A stretch of DNA of 64,000 nt from Gordius sp. MW1 (Eukaryota > Nematomorpha > Gordioida > Gordea > Gordiidae): assembly GCA_964036665.1 (NCBI GenBank), contig OZ038527.1, positions 15,097,835 to 15,161,834 of the forward strand. Reading direction: 5' to 3'. The notes beneath the pieces were generated by a model. It saw only the letters and a program-made list of their open reading frames with translations, had not been told where the DNA came from and did not search any database. Made by a program: the position numbers and the translations under genes. Shown in pieces: positions 63,067-64,000 of the stretch. Each line of letters starts with the position of its first letter. The stretch's first letter is position 1.

Positions 63067-64000
63067 GACTTGTGGTGATTGTTTGTTTCTTTCAAGTTCA
63101 CATAATTAGATGTTTCTTACTTGGATATGGTTATTTATCCTTTCAATCAAAACTTTCAAGAGAACGCTTAACTCTAAAAATATTTTTGCATACATTTAAA
63201 ATTTGCTCTAAGTTTTGGGTCAAGTTGTAGCCTTAAAAGGTGTCATTAATTAAGGCCTTAAATCAATTCCGATCTTCCTCAACCTCACTCATAGCTAGCA
63301 TTTTTAGCAGTAATTTCTTTACTATTTTTGAAAAATTGCAAATTTAATTATTAATATTCAGTGAAATAAATGACAAACTAATAGGCAAAAACATGATAAT
63401 ACATTATATCCCACAGCAATTAATATAAACAATGTTATTAAGCCAAAATTTGATATGGCGCCTGCCCAATCTATATTTACGACAATTGCTGAGCCCGGTT
63501 TTACATGGTCGAAGCCAGCCGCTATACTATTTTTTTAAGGAATTTTGCTATTTACTAGCGTTATGTTTATTATTTTAAAAGTTTTTAACATTTTTCATAT
63601 TTTTTAATTGATTTTATCATATATATTGTCAAGTTCGGGGGGTTAATTTGTGGGGACGGTTGGTTTCGGGGGCTAAGCCTTGAGAACTGGGGACCAAAAT
63701 TGATGTACGTTTGAACGGACTAACTAACTGAGAATTCCTCAACAAATAATCCTGAGCGTAATATAGTAGTAGCCACAAGGATTTTATGACAGAATTTTAT
63801 TATAAAGAATTCCTTTAAATGACGACAATCAGCGTAATAATAAATGTGAAAGGGGATTTGGGGGACCACTTTCGACAATCTAATATTTGGTTATGCCTAA
63901 ACTACCATACAATTTAATCCACAAGAAATAATGTGCAATACAAACGGTTATTTCAGGCGGGGGAAAAATACAAGTAAGTTATGGGCGCATCGAACGTAAA
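63067..64000. other. AT-rich stretch after COX4
   Basis: No gene supported. A minus-strand open stretch at about 63425-63530 (HVKPGSAIVVNIDWAGAISN) vaguely recalls a retroelement integrase but is too short to call. Confidence 0.3.

Noticed and set aside
63425-63530. Integrase-like frame on the minus strand
   Set aside because: About 35 codons with only a vague resemblance and no supporting neighbours.

Overview
This window is AT-rich nuclear DNA from an animal, most likely an arthropod. It has spliced genes with GT-AG introns, orthologues of animal nuclear genes, and a dense load of eukaryotic transposons. There are no bacterial operons, ribosome binding sites or CRISPR arrays. The species cannot be named from sequence alone. 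Most open frames are transposon remnants, but two genuine host genes can be assembled exon by exon from splice sites, intron phase and protein family.

Host gene 1 (minus strand, 36590 down to 954) encodes a class I Rab11 family-interacting protein (Rab11-FIP/Rip11/FIP2 type). Ten exons have matching phases and give 444 residues, with an N-terminal C2 domain and a C-terminal Rab11-binding helix. Four introns are only 33-46 nt. Others run to 1.5, 4, 4.9 and 23 kb and are packed with mobile elements. Host gene 2 (plus strand, 61334-62929) encodes cytochrome c oxidase subunit 4 (COX4), four exons and 170 residues, with introns of 40, 99 and 944 nt.

Layout: 1-324 is an unidentified broken coding fragment. 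954-36590 is the FIP gene. Its 23-kb intron holds a small Helitron (3385-4215), hairpin-satellite elements (4813-8745), two decayed autonomous Helitrons arranged head to head (11279-17429), and a palindromic pair of reverse transcriptase genes between direct repeats (19021-23893). Its 4-kb intron holds an RTE-type LINE lacking its RT and two hAT-like MITEs. Its 4.9-kb intron holds a LINE with a restriction-like endonuclease, flanked by inverted repeats. From 36654 to 61315 there is mainly repeat DNA: a GGGTCGGGTT-repeat element beside the FIP start codon, a decayed piggyBac (39519-42137), satellite DNA (45465-47215), a decayed Ty3/gypsy element (48285-53236), a non-autonomous Helitron (53808-55238), a gene-free LTR element (55967-57691), and a long-TIR foldback element (59484-61315) that ends 18 bp before the COX4 start codon. 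After COX4 the sequence is AT-rich and apparently gene-free.

The main biological point is two compact, conserved genes with very small introns surviving in a landscape swollen by transposons. In both genes a transposon sits directly against the start codon. The most unusual structures are the RT palindrome, the LINE framed by inverted copies of its own 3' end, and the hairpin satellites.
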